Origin: JBBDYH01 sp040901795 | GTDB lineage: Bacteria > Planctomycetota > Planctomycetia > Pirellulales > JALHPA01 | DNA: 12,101 nt | Reading direction: 5' to 3' | Assembly: GCA_040901795.1 (NCBI GenBank) | Contig: JBBDYH010000158.1 | Location: 1 to 12,101 of the forward strand | Made by a program: the position numbers and the translations under genes | The notes under the pieces: model-generated | Told to the model about the DNA's origin: nothing | Seen by the model: the letters and a program-made list of their open reading frames with translations, nothing else | The model's database searches: none | Shown: positions 6,423 to 12,101 of the stretch, one piece after another | Numbering within the stretch: position 1 is the first letter of the stretch | How the letters are laid out: the number at the start of each line of letters is the position of its first letter

Positions 6423-6531
6423 AAACGACTCACCAAGAACAGCGGTGGCGGCGCGGGCCGGCTTCTTCGTCCGCGCCGAGTTGGATGATGATCGCCTGAT
6501 CTTCGCGTAAGCGAGTGCGCGTTTCAAGCTT
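6423..6531 (-). pseudogene. Decayed second cas2 (C-terminal fragment, frameshifted)
   Basis: Just upstream of cas12 the minus strand encodes KLETRTRLREDQAIIIQLG then ADEEA. This aligns without gaps to ELEVVMNLKEDQVLIIDLG then ENEPA of the intact Cas2 in this window, with 12 identities in 24. After a one-base frame change the similarity continues as ARAATAVLGESF against ARAAAITLGQSL. At DNA level AGCTTGAA and GAAGATCAG are separated by 18 bases in both copies. No Cas2 N-terminal half (YDI motif) was found upstream, so this is a relic of the last third of the gene, ending about 16 bases before the cas12 start codon. Divergence is too great for a recent duplication. The remaining sequence, 6532-6736, shows no gene, only a GACCGGT/ACCGGTC inverted repeat at 6601-6616. 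Confidence 0.72.
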
Positions 6532-6751
6532 TTTGCCTGGAGCAACCGGGTAAATCGGCATGAGTAACCTGGCGGCATTGGCTCAAGCCGCTGAAGGGAA
6601 GACCGGTGGACCGGTCTGGAGGCAGCGCTGAGAGAAAAGGGTGTTGCGGTCGTGGCGCTCGGCATGAAATGCCGGGCCTGAAACCGAGGAAGCACGCCGA
6701 GGCAGGCTGCAGGAACATGGAAGTGCGGCGAAGGAGATGTACAATGGCCGC

Positions 6752-6979
6752 ATGATTGTCATCCGATTTCCAGACCGAGACAACGAGCGGAGAGCGTTAG
6801 GCTTTCTTGCCGGACGGTGGTCGTTCAGGGTCATTGAGGATGGGGCGGTGATTGTGCGGGAGGCGGCGTTGGGGCCGTTGGCCGCGGAGGGGATTCGGTT
6901 CGCCGTGGAGGGGAAGGCCCGATATGAGCAGATGGGGCCGGGCGTGCGTCGCGATATTTCATCTCGCGGAGCGAGATGA
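6752..6979 (+). CDS. Small hypothetical protein on the strand opposite to cas
   Basis: The 75-residue frame MIVIRFPDRDNERRALGFLA, then GRWSFRVIEDGAVIVREAALGPLAAEGIRFAVEGKARYEQM, has the balanced composition of a real protein. It resembles small planctomycete hypothetical proteins of the same layout (from memory). I know no function. An in-frame ATG at 6737 touches AAGGAG directly and is a less likely start; with the start at 6752 the AAGGAG is about 15 bases away, which is long. The last residues (DISSRGAR) and the stop codon are encoded by a dispersed inverted repeat at 6959-6979. The gene converges on the DUF2442 gene and breaks the run of minus-strand cas genes. Confidence 0.55.
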   Translation: MIVIRFPDRDNERRALGFLAGRWSFRVIEDGAVIVREAALGPLAAEGIRFAVEGKARYEQMGPGVRRDISSRGAR

Positions 6980-7019
6980 CTACACTCCCTCACCCTGCCC
7001 TCTCCCCGGAGGGAGAGGG
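6959..7019. repeat. Two intergenic hairpin repeats between convergent genes
   Basis: The first hairpin is TCATCTCGC-GGA-GCGAGATGA (6959-6979), a perfect 9-base stem followed by CTACA. The second is CCCTCTCCC-CGGA-GGGAGAGGG (6998-7019), again a 9-base stem. The first belongs to the same family as the element at 7972-7992, with compensating changes in the stem. They may act as bidirectional terminators for the genes at 6752-6979 and 7027-7284. Confidence 0.7.
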
Positions 7020-7026
7020 GTTCCTA

Positions 7027-7284
7027 TCAACGGCGTGAAGCAACCCCGGCCGAGCCGCGAAGCTGCTCATACAGAGCGTCTGGCGCCAAGTCGGCGCCGT
7101 TAGGCCAGGCGATGGCGCCAAACTCATCCACGAATACCTGCGCGAACAGACGCGGATCGCGCAGCGGCTCGAAGACCGGACCGAAAAGCCGGTCGCGAAG
7201 GGCAATCTCCCCTTCGGTCCCGTCGTCGAAGCGGACAGCCAATCGATAATCGTCCAAGGCGCGGACGGTTTGCACACGCGGCAT
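7027..7284 (-). CDS. DUF2442 family protein
   Basis: This 85-residue protein matches the DUF2442 pattern: VQTVRALDDYRLAVRFDDGT near the N-terminus, then GEIALRDRLFGPVFEPLRDP, FVDEFGAIAWPNGADLAPDALY. This small family is often encoded beside DUF4160 or other toxin-like genes and is thought to be an antitoxin or regulator; its function is not established to my knowledge. The start at 7284 has GGAG 8 bases upstream, lying within the last codons of the DUF4160 gene, with only 5 bases between the genes, so the two are probably translated together. Confidence 0.85.
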   Translation of the reverse strand: MPRVQTVRALDDYRLAVRFDDGTEGEIALRDRLFGPVFEPLRDPRLFAQVFVDEFGAIAWPNGADLAPDALYEQLRGSAGVASRR

Positions 7285-7289
7285 AGCCT

Positions 7290-7550
7290 TTACTCCAAGG
7301 GCTCGATCGGGATCAATGGTTGGTGCGCTTCGGCGAGTCGCCAGTTTTCCAACAGCTCATCACGGTGGTCGCCGGCCCACTCGACGACGAGGGCCAGCGT
7401 TCGGCGTCGGAGCTTACCTTCCATTATATCGAGTGTATCGATATCGATTTTCGCCGCATCGCTGCCGTAGTAGGCGTGAAAATGCGGCGGAGGATGATCG
7501 TCGAAGTACATCCGTATGGCGATACCGTAGAATTGGCTGATCGTGGGCAT
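7290..7550 (-). CDS. DUF4160 family protein
   Basis: This 86-residue protein carries the DUF4160 signature near its N-terminus (FYGIAIRMYFDDHPPPHFHA, then YYGSDAAKIDI), followed by EGKLRRRTLALVVEWA and a C-terminal ENWRLAEA helix. Length is normal. DUF4160 genes are commonly paired with DUF2442 genes and the pair is suspected to be a toxin-antitoxin-like module, which is unproven. Here it sits 29 bases after cas2, on the same strand, so it may be transcribed with the adaptation genes. Confidence 0.88.
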   Translation of the reverse strand: MPTISQFYGIAIRMYFDDHPPPHFHAYYGSDAAKIDIDTLDIMEGKLRRRTLALVVEWAGDHRDELLENWRLAEAHQPLIPIEPLE

Positions 7551-7579
7551 AGAAGTATGATTTTAGCCCGTACGACGCG

Positions 7580-7870
7580 CTAAATCACCACCGTCCCCTC
7601 CAGCGGGTCGTTGAGGCTTTGGCCCAGGGTGATGGCCGCGGCGCGGGCGGCTGGTTCGTTTTCGCCGAGGTCGATGATCAGCACCTGATCTTCCTTCAAG
7701 TTCATCACCACTTCAAGCTCTGCTTGCAACCGCACGCGGTCGATCGGCTTGAGGACGCAAAAGAAAATCGAGAATTGCCACGGCTCGCCGTAGCCTTTGC
7801 ACGTTTTGTGGACGCGGCGGAGGCGCTTCGGGTGGCGGATGTCGTAGCAGACGAGATAGCAGTGTCGCAT
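7580..7870 (-). CDS. cas2: CRISPR-associated endonuclease Cas2
   Basis: This 96-residue protein starts MRHCYLVCYDIRHPKRLRRV with the Cas2 ferredoxin-like beta1 strand and the conserved aspartate D10 of the YDI motif. It continues KGYGEPWQFSIFFCVLKP (helix and strand beta2) and LKEDQVLIIDLG (beta4). Length is typical. Cas2 forms the core of the spacer-integration complex with Cas1, here with the fused Cas4-Cas1 encoded upstream. The GYGEPWQFSIF form resembles Cas2 proteins found with fused Cas4-Cas1 (types I-G and V-B). No clear Shine-Dalgarno is seen. The 128-base gap to cas4-cas1 is filled with hairpin repeats. Confidence 0.95.
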   Translation of the reverse strand: MRHCYLVCYDIRHPKRLRRVHKTCKGYGEPWQFSIFFCVLKPIDRVRLQAELEVVMNLKEDQVLIIDLGENEPAARAAAITLGQSLNDPLEGTVVI

Positions 7871-7942
7871 GACGGCACGTGGTCGGTTGTCAGTGGCCAG
7901 TGGTCAGTTGCCATCACCCTGCCCGCTCCCCGCACCGTGGAC

Positions 7943-7992
7943 CTCGTCCCGGCGCGCCGGGACGAGAGGAATCATCACGCGGAGCGTGATGA
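7943..7992. repeat. 24-bp palindrome and a second hairpin between cas genes
   Basis: Positions 7943-7966 form a perfect 24-base palindrome centred on CCCGGCGCGCCGGG. It is followed by TCATCACGC-GGA-GCGTGATGA (7972-7992), a perfect 9-base hairpin ending 6 bases before the cas4-cas1 stop codon. The second element is related to the one at 6959-6979. Further upstream, 7885-7910 contains short imperfect tandem copies of GTCAGTGG/GGTCAG type. These look like dispersed planctomycete intergenic repeats inserted between cas4-cas1 and cas2. Confidence 0.7.
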
Positions 7993-7998
7993 CTACAT

Positions 7999-9669
7999 TC
8001 AGCGCGTGGTGAGGAACGACAGCGAGGGTATCTCATCGTTGAGCCAGGCGGCGATCATGCGGGCGTGGAGGATCAGCATGCGGCGGTAGCTGAGCTTGTA
8101 GCCGAAGACGGGGTGCGTGACTTCTTCGGCCATGCGGCGGCCGTAGACCGCAAAAAACGCCTTGCGGCCGGAGTCGGTGAACATGCAGCCGGCGGCGGTG
8201 CGGAGGAAGTGGCCCTCTCTCAATTCGCCGCGGTTGAAGGCGGTGACGGCGATCGAATCGCCGATGAGCGGGCGGAACGGCTCCATCAGATCGAGCGGCA
8301 GCGCCGGCCGGCCGGGGCGCGAGACGTGAAACGCGCCGATCGAAGGCTCTAGCCGCGCGGTGCGGACCGCTGCGGTGCACTCGTGCGTCAGCATGGTGTA
8401 GGCCATCGACAGGCAGGAGTTCGTTGGGTCTGGCGGCGGACGGCGCTGACGCCCGTTGGCGTTGAACTCCGCCGCAACCTCGGCTTTGAGCATGCCCGCA
8501 AAGTGATCGAAGTAGAGCGCGGCGGCCTGTCCTTCGTGGCCGCGGACGGCATCGATAGAGGAAGCGCGTTCCGCCATTTCCGCCTGCTCCTGCAACCGGT
8601 GGGCGAGGAACGGCGGCAGCGCCGCATGGTTGCGCATCAGGAGCTTGCGCTGGTTCTGGATTTTGGCGACGACGAGAGCACGCGACAGCGCGAGGCACAC
8701 GGCCGGATCGTCGAACTTGCGAACTTGCGCGCGGCGCGTCGCGGCGCTTACCGAATCGAGCGGATCGACCATCGCGACGAGCCGCCCGGCCGCGCTTAAG
8801 AATGCCACAGGGATGCCCCGATCGGAAAGCGTGTGCAAGGCCTGCGTCGAGAGCTGCACAGCGCCCAGTAAGGAAAGGCTTTCGACGTTGGCCAACGGGA
8901 CTTCCTGCCGGTTTTCGCCGTTGTCGTCGACGATGTTCATGGTGGCCCCGCGCACACCCACGCGCGTGCCGCGGCGCTGGACAACCAGGTGGATGCCGTC
9001 GTCGCGCGGGGGCCAGAGCTTCCGCGGCGCGGCGGCTGCTTCGGCGCTGGCCCGCTCGTGATGAACCTCGTCGGGCAGACAGATCGGCTGGAGCGAACAG
9101 CGGGGACAGCGCGGATCGTTGACGAGCGGCAACGGCCGCGTCCCAGCGGCACAGTCCTTGGCTGATTGAAGGGTGGCCAGCGCCTCACTCCGCAAAGCGT
9201 CATCGACCGGGACCGTTACGCGGCGCTTTTCGGCTGCATAGTAGAGCACAGCCTCTGCAACCTCATAGCCTGCGTCTTGGAGGAGAATCGCTTGCAGGCC
9301 GACTTGCGCGCGATCCGTGGGCCAGGGTTCGACGGCGCTCGTATTGTCGACACCCACGTGCTTCGGCCGGCCCTTGCGATACTCGATCGGCGTAGCGCGC
9401 GTGCCATCGATTTCGGCCAAATCGAGTGTGGCCGTCAGGCCCAGCTTGTGGCTGGTGAGCGTGAGGCTGCGTACCGACCTTGGCCGATCGTTGTCGCCAT
9501 CCTGACCAGCGGCTTCGGCGCTCGGCGCGTCCACGCGACGGTGAACGCGGTTCCCTTGCTCGGTGTCTTCGCTGGGAACGTGGATGCCATCCACCTCCAT
9601 GTAATAAAACAGACGCGGACAGTAGGCGTATTCCGCCACATTGCGCGCAGGCCAAAGCGCTTCGTCCAT
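7999..9669 (-). CDS. cas4-cas1: Fused Cas4-Cas1 adaptation protein
   Basis: This 556-residue fusion has two parts. Residues 1-205 are Cas4, a RecB-like nuclease with an iron-sulfur cluster: cysteines C17 (YAYCPRLFYY), C188, C191 and C197 (CPRCSLQPIC), and nuclease residues H43, D83, E96 and K99 (PIEYRKG) with Q122/Q126. Residues 220-556 are the Cas1 integrase, with E379 (RGHEGQAA), H448 (GAFHVSRPG) and D460 (LPLDLMEPFRP) as the metal-binding triad. The full set of active-site residues suggests a working protein. Cas4 trims and selects PAM-bearing prespacers; Cas1 with Cas2 integrates them. Fused Cas4-Cas1 is known mainly from subtypes I-G (formerly I-U) and V-B, which agrees with the Cas12b-like effector. 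It is the first gene of the minus-strand cas run; AAGG about 11 bases upstream is a weak ribosome binding site. Confidence 0.96.
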   Translation of the reverse strand: MDEALWPARNVAEYAYCPRLFYYMEVDGIHVPSEDTEQGNRVHRRVDAPSAEAAGQDGDNDRPRSVRSLTLTSHKLGLTATLDLAEIDGTRATPIEYRKGRPKHVGVDNTSAVEPWPTDRAQVGLQAILLQDAGYEVAEAVLYYAAEKRRVTVPVDDALRSEALATLQSAKDCAAGTRPLPLVNDPRCPRCSLQPICLPDEVHHERASAEAAAAPRKLWPPRDDGIHLVVQRRGTRVGVRGATMNIVDDNGENRQEVPLANVESLSLLGAVQLSTQALHTLSDRGIPVAFLSAAGRLVAMVDPLDSVSAATRRAQVRKFDDPAVCLALSRALVVAKIQNQRKLLMRNHAALPPFLAHRLQEQAEMAERASSIDAVRGHEGQAAALYFDHFAGMLKAEVAAEFNANGRQRRPPPDPTNSCLSMAYTMLTHECTAAVRTARLEPSIGAFHVSRPGRPALPLDLMEPFRPLIGDSIAVTAFNRGELREGHFLRTAAGCMFTDSGRKAFFAVYGRRMAEEVTHPVFGYKLSYRRMLILHARMIAAWLNDEIPSLSFLTTR

Positions 9670-10028
9670 CGCGGACGTACCTTATTCTGGGGCGTGCCTT
9701 CCGATGGACCACTACAATGGCACGATCTGGCCGTAGATGTGCCGACAAGGCGAGATGAGGCGAAGCGCGATGTGGATCCGTCGGCCGGCTTCGCGCTTTA
9801 GCTTAACTGGGCGGAGAGGCCAGTTCCAGTGCCAGCGGGCAGTGGCGGTGCGGCGGCGCGAGCCAACGCTGACGCCAGTCGCACATTTCTTTGGGCGCCA
9901 TTGCTCGCCTCCGGCCAAAACCGCGGCGACCAGCGGCACGGGTTTCTTCACTCGCCAGCGCGCGAACGGCCTTTCTTTCGGCCGGGGGTTAGGTATGCGC
10001 CGGCGGTTTCAAACCCAACGTCTCAGCG
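9670..10028. other. Intergenic region upstream of cas4-cas1
   Basis: This 359-base stretch lies between the cas4-cas1 start and the 3' end of the HAF-repeat gene. ORFs cross it on both strands but have arginine-rich, low-quality translations and no recognisable motif. It should contain the promoter of the cas genes, but I could not identify a convincing -35/-10 pair. Confidence 0.5.
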
Positions 10029-11255
10029 TCAAACGAAACGACGCGCAAGTAAAACGAAAGCGGCGACGAGTCGCCGCACTCCAAAAACCAACGACAGCGA
10101 CGCGGCGGCGAGCAGAGCCAGAATGACTCCAGAAGGTTCCGGAACCGTCGCAACAAACGCCTCAATCCGCCCATCATGCACGCCCGTGCCAACCACCGTC
10201 AGCCCGTCGGCCGAGACGCCCCGCACCTCAGAAAGTCGCCACCCCTCGAGGTTCGTAACGCCCTGCGAAACAAGCAGGTCGTATAAGTCCACCATGCCCC
10301 GCTCCTGCGTCCAGTAAAACGCGCCAAGCGTATCGCTGCCGTCAGCGCGGAGAGTATCGCCGGAGCCGACGATCACAGAGCCGTCCGCCGACACGTCGTA
10401 CGCAATGCTGTAAACGCGCGAGCCGGGCAGATCGTCCAAGAGGACCAGTCCTTCGTTCGCCGTCCAGCGAAACGCCTGAGCGCGTGCCCGACGATCGAAT
10501 CGGGAAGCGAAAACATTAACGCCGACCACCACCACGCCGTCGGCAGAAACCGCATGCGCTTCCGAGGATTCCGTCCCGTTCGGGCGCGGCAATGCAAGCA
10601 TCCCCGTTTGAGCCGACCAGCGAACCGCGTGCGGAAGGGAATTGGCGCCGGTTGTATAGCCGACCGCGACCGTACCGTCGGCCGACACGCCGTGAGCGCG
10701 GCTGTCGATACCGCCTAGGCCAACCATCCCTGTCTCCGGCGTCCAGCGAAACGCCAACTCGCCGATCGCTGTGTCGCCGTGGCCTACGACAGTCCGCCCA
10801 TCGGCGGAAACGTCGAACGCTCGGCCAATCGGGAATGGGTATCCACCCGCGAAATCCCCCAGCGGCGTAAAGCTTTCACCAATCACCCAGCGAAACGGCT
10901 CCAACGTGTTTTCGGGAGTCGAGTAGTTGCCAACAACCACCGAGCCGTCGGCCGAGAGCGCAGGACGACCCTGACGGGAAGGCCGCACAATGCTTATGTC
11001 CCGCGTCCAGCGAAAGATGTTCGGTTCGCTGAAGCCGACTACCACGCGGCCATCGGCCGAAACATCGGTGGCGCGGCTCTCGTACCCGCCGAAGAAGCCC
11101 AGTCCGGTGAACCTGGCCTGTGCCCACGTCGGCGACGGGGTCAATAGGCTGACGAGAGCAATCGCAATTGGGAGATACGTGCGTCGCGCGAGTCGTCCGA
11201 CAACAGCGGCACATGCCACAAGAAAAGTGTCGCATCGGTATGGATCGATCGTCAT
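10029..11255 (-). CDS. Secreted HAF-repeat protein with PEP-CTERM tail
   Basis: This 408-residue protein has a signal peptide (hydrophobic segment about 29-40, cleavage near PTWA-QA at 45) and seven repeats of the form VSADGxxVVGxxx. The SADG cores are at about residues 66, 101, 150, 191, 237, 289 and 348, each followed by an AFRW-type strand. This is the HAF/extracellular-repeat type, expected to form a beta-propeller-like surface protein. The C-terminus carries VPEPSGVILALLAAASLSLV then FGVRRL (371-396), a PEP-CTERM sorting signal for the exosortase system. About 12 extra residues follow the basic cluster; part of this end is encoded by a GC palindrome (10060-10077). The start is supported by AGGAGG 6 bases before the ATG at 11255. 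It appears to be monocistronic and unrelated to the CRISPR locus. Confidence 0.88.
   Translation of the reverse strand: MTIDPYRCDTFLVACAAVVGRLARRTYLPIAIALVSLLTPSPTWAQARFTGLGFFGGYESRATDVSADGRVVVGFSEPNIFRWTRDISIVRPSRQGRPALSADGSVVVGNYSTPENTLEPFRWVIGESFTPLGDFAGGYPFPIGRAFDVSADGRTVVGHGDTAIGELAFRWTPETGMVGLGGIDSRAHGVSADGTVAVGYTTGANSLPHAVRWSAQTGMLALPRPNGTESSEAHAVSADGVVVVGVNVFASRFDRRARAQAFRWTANEGLVLLDDLPGSRVYSIAYDVSADGSVIVGSGDTLRADGSDTLGAFYWTQERGMVDLYDLLVSQGVTNLEGWRLSEVRGVSADGLTVVGTGVHDGRIEAFVATVPEPSGVILALLAAASLSLVFGVRRLVAAFVLLARRFV
10060..10077. repeat. Inverted repeat inside the 3' end of the HAF gene
   Basis: GCGGCGAC-GA-GTCGCCGC is a perfect 8-base inverted repeat with a 2-base loop. It overlaps the codons for the basic cluster after the PEP-CTERM helix. 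Similar CGGCGAC-GAGTCGCCG elements occur as dispersed repeats in planctomycetes (from memory). Confidence 0.5.
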
Positions 11256-11408
11256 AGAATTCCTCCTCAGTGTTTAGGTTCATGACGCCTGAAGGAATCA
11301 GTCCAAAGGGCATGATATAGCAGCCGCACTAGCGAAGTAGCGCGTCGCAAAAGGCGGCGCCATTAGCCGCTCTCGACCGGTTCGCCATTGTGCGCTTGGC
11401 ACGAATCC

Positions 11409-11462
11409 GCCAGTCTCCCCCTCTCCCAGTCTCCTTGTCTCCCCCTGTCCCTTCCGTCCCTG
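11409..11462. repeat. Pyrimidine-rich tract
   Basis: A run of almost pure C/T on the plus strand is built of short imperfect units such as CTCCCCCT, CTCCTTGTCT and CCCTGTCCC. A second tract of the same style lies at 12000-12047. Both are intergenic and may form triplex or other non-B DNA; no coding role is seen. Confidence 0.55.
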
Positions 11463-11480
11463 TCACAAAAATATCCCCCC

Positions 11481-11510
11481 TTGACAACTGTGCCACTTCT
11501 AGTGTATAAG
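11481..11510 (+). promoter_or_regulatory. Near-consensus sigma70-type promoter with no gene behind it
   Basis: TTGACA (11481-11486) matches the -35 consensus exactly and TATAAG (11505-11510) matches the -10 at five of six positions; they are separated by 18 bases. No credible ORF starts downstream on the plus strand within the window, so it may drive a small RNA or a gene beyond 12101. Confidence 0.55.
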
Positions 11511-11553
11511 GGTTCACAGTTTCTCCAACCGACCAAGTGCAGGCTCCTCCTAA

Positions 11554-11649
11554 GAACCGCTAACGATAGTAACCCGACGCGTAAGCGAGGCCATCTGCCG
11601 CTCCTCGCTCACGCTTCGGGTTACTGGGTGCCGGTTGGGTTAGCGGTTC
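11554..11649. repeat. Dispersed element forming a long imperfect hairpin
   Basis: The left arm (GAACCGCTAA and, after a short gap, GTAACCCGACGCGTAAGCGA and GG) is mirrored by a right arm at 11603-11649. The inner 22-base arms (11569-11590 and 11603-11624) match at 20 positions, and the outer GAACCGCTAA/TTAGCGGTTC pair is perfect. The right arm is an inverted copy of the element at 12052-12098. Region 11256-12101 holds no gene I can support; ORFs reading through this repeat translate to low-complexity sequence. Confidence 0.75.
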
Positions 11650-11999
11650 CTAAAGCTCGGGCGCGTGTTCGAAGGCTCGCCCGGAGACTGTCGAAGGGGT
11701 ACTGCTTCTCGCTGCCCCTACGTCACCGCGCCGCCTTTGCGCGCGGTGTGCCGCTTTCATGCTTTACCCTCAATCAGTTTCCATCCCCCATCATTGCCGT
11801 GACCGCCGCGCGGCAGAGTGGCTTTCCTCCAACCCTGTTACGTTTTGCAATAATTCTGACCGCGTTTGCTCGCAACTGTCGCTGGCCCATAGATTTGCGC
11901 CAATCGCGCGCGGCAATTATTTCCGCTCAACCCCCGTTTTTCGGCAACAACTCCAAACCGTGAAAAATCGCGCTGGGTGTTGTTTCGCCTTAGCGACTG

Positions 12000-12047
12000 T
12001 CTCCTGCCCCCCGTATGCCTCTGTCCTCTGCCCCCTGTCCCCTCTCA
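12000..12047. repeat. Second pyrimidine-rich tract
   Basis: C/T-rich sequence with units such as CTGCCCCC and CTGTCCTCTGCCCCCTGTCC directly precedes the last dispersed element, as the tract at 11409-11462 precedes the first. The pairing may mean that tract and element travel together. Confidence 0.5.
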
Positions 12048-12051
12048 CTTA

Positions 12052-12098
12052 GAACCGCTAACACAACCGGCACACAGTAACCCGAAGCGTGAGCGAGG
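12052..12098. repeat. Direct-orientation copy of the 47-base dispersed element
   Basis: This 47-base copy begins GAACCGCTAA and ends AAGCGTGAGCGAGG. It matches the reverse complement of 11603-11649 at 45 of 47 positions. It ends three bases before the window edge, so a hairpin partner may lie beyond. Confidence 0.75.
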
Positions 12099-12101
12099 AA
12101 C

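Noticed and set aside
4101..6695. Longer cas12 reading frame starting at 6695 (864 residues)
   Set aside because: The extra 96 residues are low quality, include a frame of the cas2 relic, and precede the Cas12b-like N-terminus; GGAG is correctly placed for the start at 6407.
8033..8698. 221-residue ORF inside cas4-cas1
   Set aside because: It is an alternative frame of the Cas1 part, arginine- and proline-rich without any motif.
9712..9951. 79-residue minus-strand ORF upstream of cas4-cas1
   Set aside because: Basic, low-complexity translation with no motif; overlapping ORFs on the other strand are equally poor.
11388..11963. 191-residue plus-strand ORF
   Set aside because: It reads through the pyrimidine tract and the dispersed element (giving a SNPTRKRG-type phrase typical of translated repeats); no domain and no ribosome binding site.

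Overview
The window looks like a chromosomal segment of a planctomycete (Pirellulales-like), judged from high GC, a HAF-repeat protein with a PEP-CTERM sorting tail, small planctomycete-type hypothetical proteins, and many short GC-rich dispersed intergenic repeats. No ribosomal or other marker gene is present, so this is inference.

Left third (1-3100): the start of a membrane-anchored coiled-coil protein leaving the window at the left edge, a CoA-binding-fold protein, a small 'NWDG' protein whose C-terminus is encoded by a dispersed repeat, and a secreted protein with carboxypeptidase-regulatory-like folds. Two families of short repeats crowd the spaces between them.

Centre (3100-9670): a complete Class 2 type V CRISPR-Cas locus, with all cas genes on the minus strand. 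In transcription order it reads: fused cas4-cas1; cas2; a DUF4160/DUF2442 pair resembling a toxin-antitoxin cassette; a small gene on the opposite strand; a decayed second cas2; a compact cas12 (768 aa); a candidate tracrRNA (promoter, 22-nt anti-repeat with 19 matches, intrinsic terminator, all on the minus strand); and an 8-repeat array with a possible minus-strand terminator beyond its far end. The fused Cas4-Cas1 and the effector's N-terminus and RuvC segments resemble subtype V-B (Cas12b). However, the effector is several hundred residues too short. The space between RuvC-I and RuvC-II is about 115 residues, against about 278 in AacCas12b, so the REC2 region appears to be missing, and it carries an intact CxxC/CxxC zinc ribbon. 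The locus is best described as a V-B-related system with a miniature effector, possibly an undescribed variant. Cas4-Cas1 and Cas2 would acquire spacers; the array transcript would pair with the tracrRNA and guide Cas12 to DNA (targeting is inferred).

The cas2 relic directly upstream of cas12, in addition to the intact cas2 about 1 kb away, suggests that the locus was assembled by recombination between CRISPR modules.

Right third (9670-12101): a secreted HAF-repeat/PEP-CTERM protein, followed by about 850 bases without a recognisable gene. That stretch holds a near-consensus sigma70-type promoter with no ORF behind it, two pyrimidine-rich tracts and a 47-base dispersed element present in both orientations.
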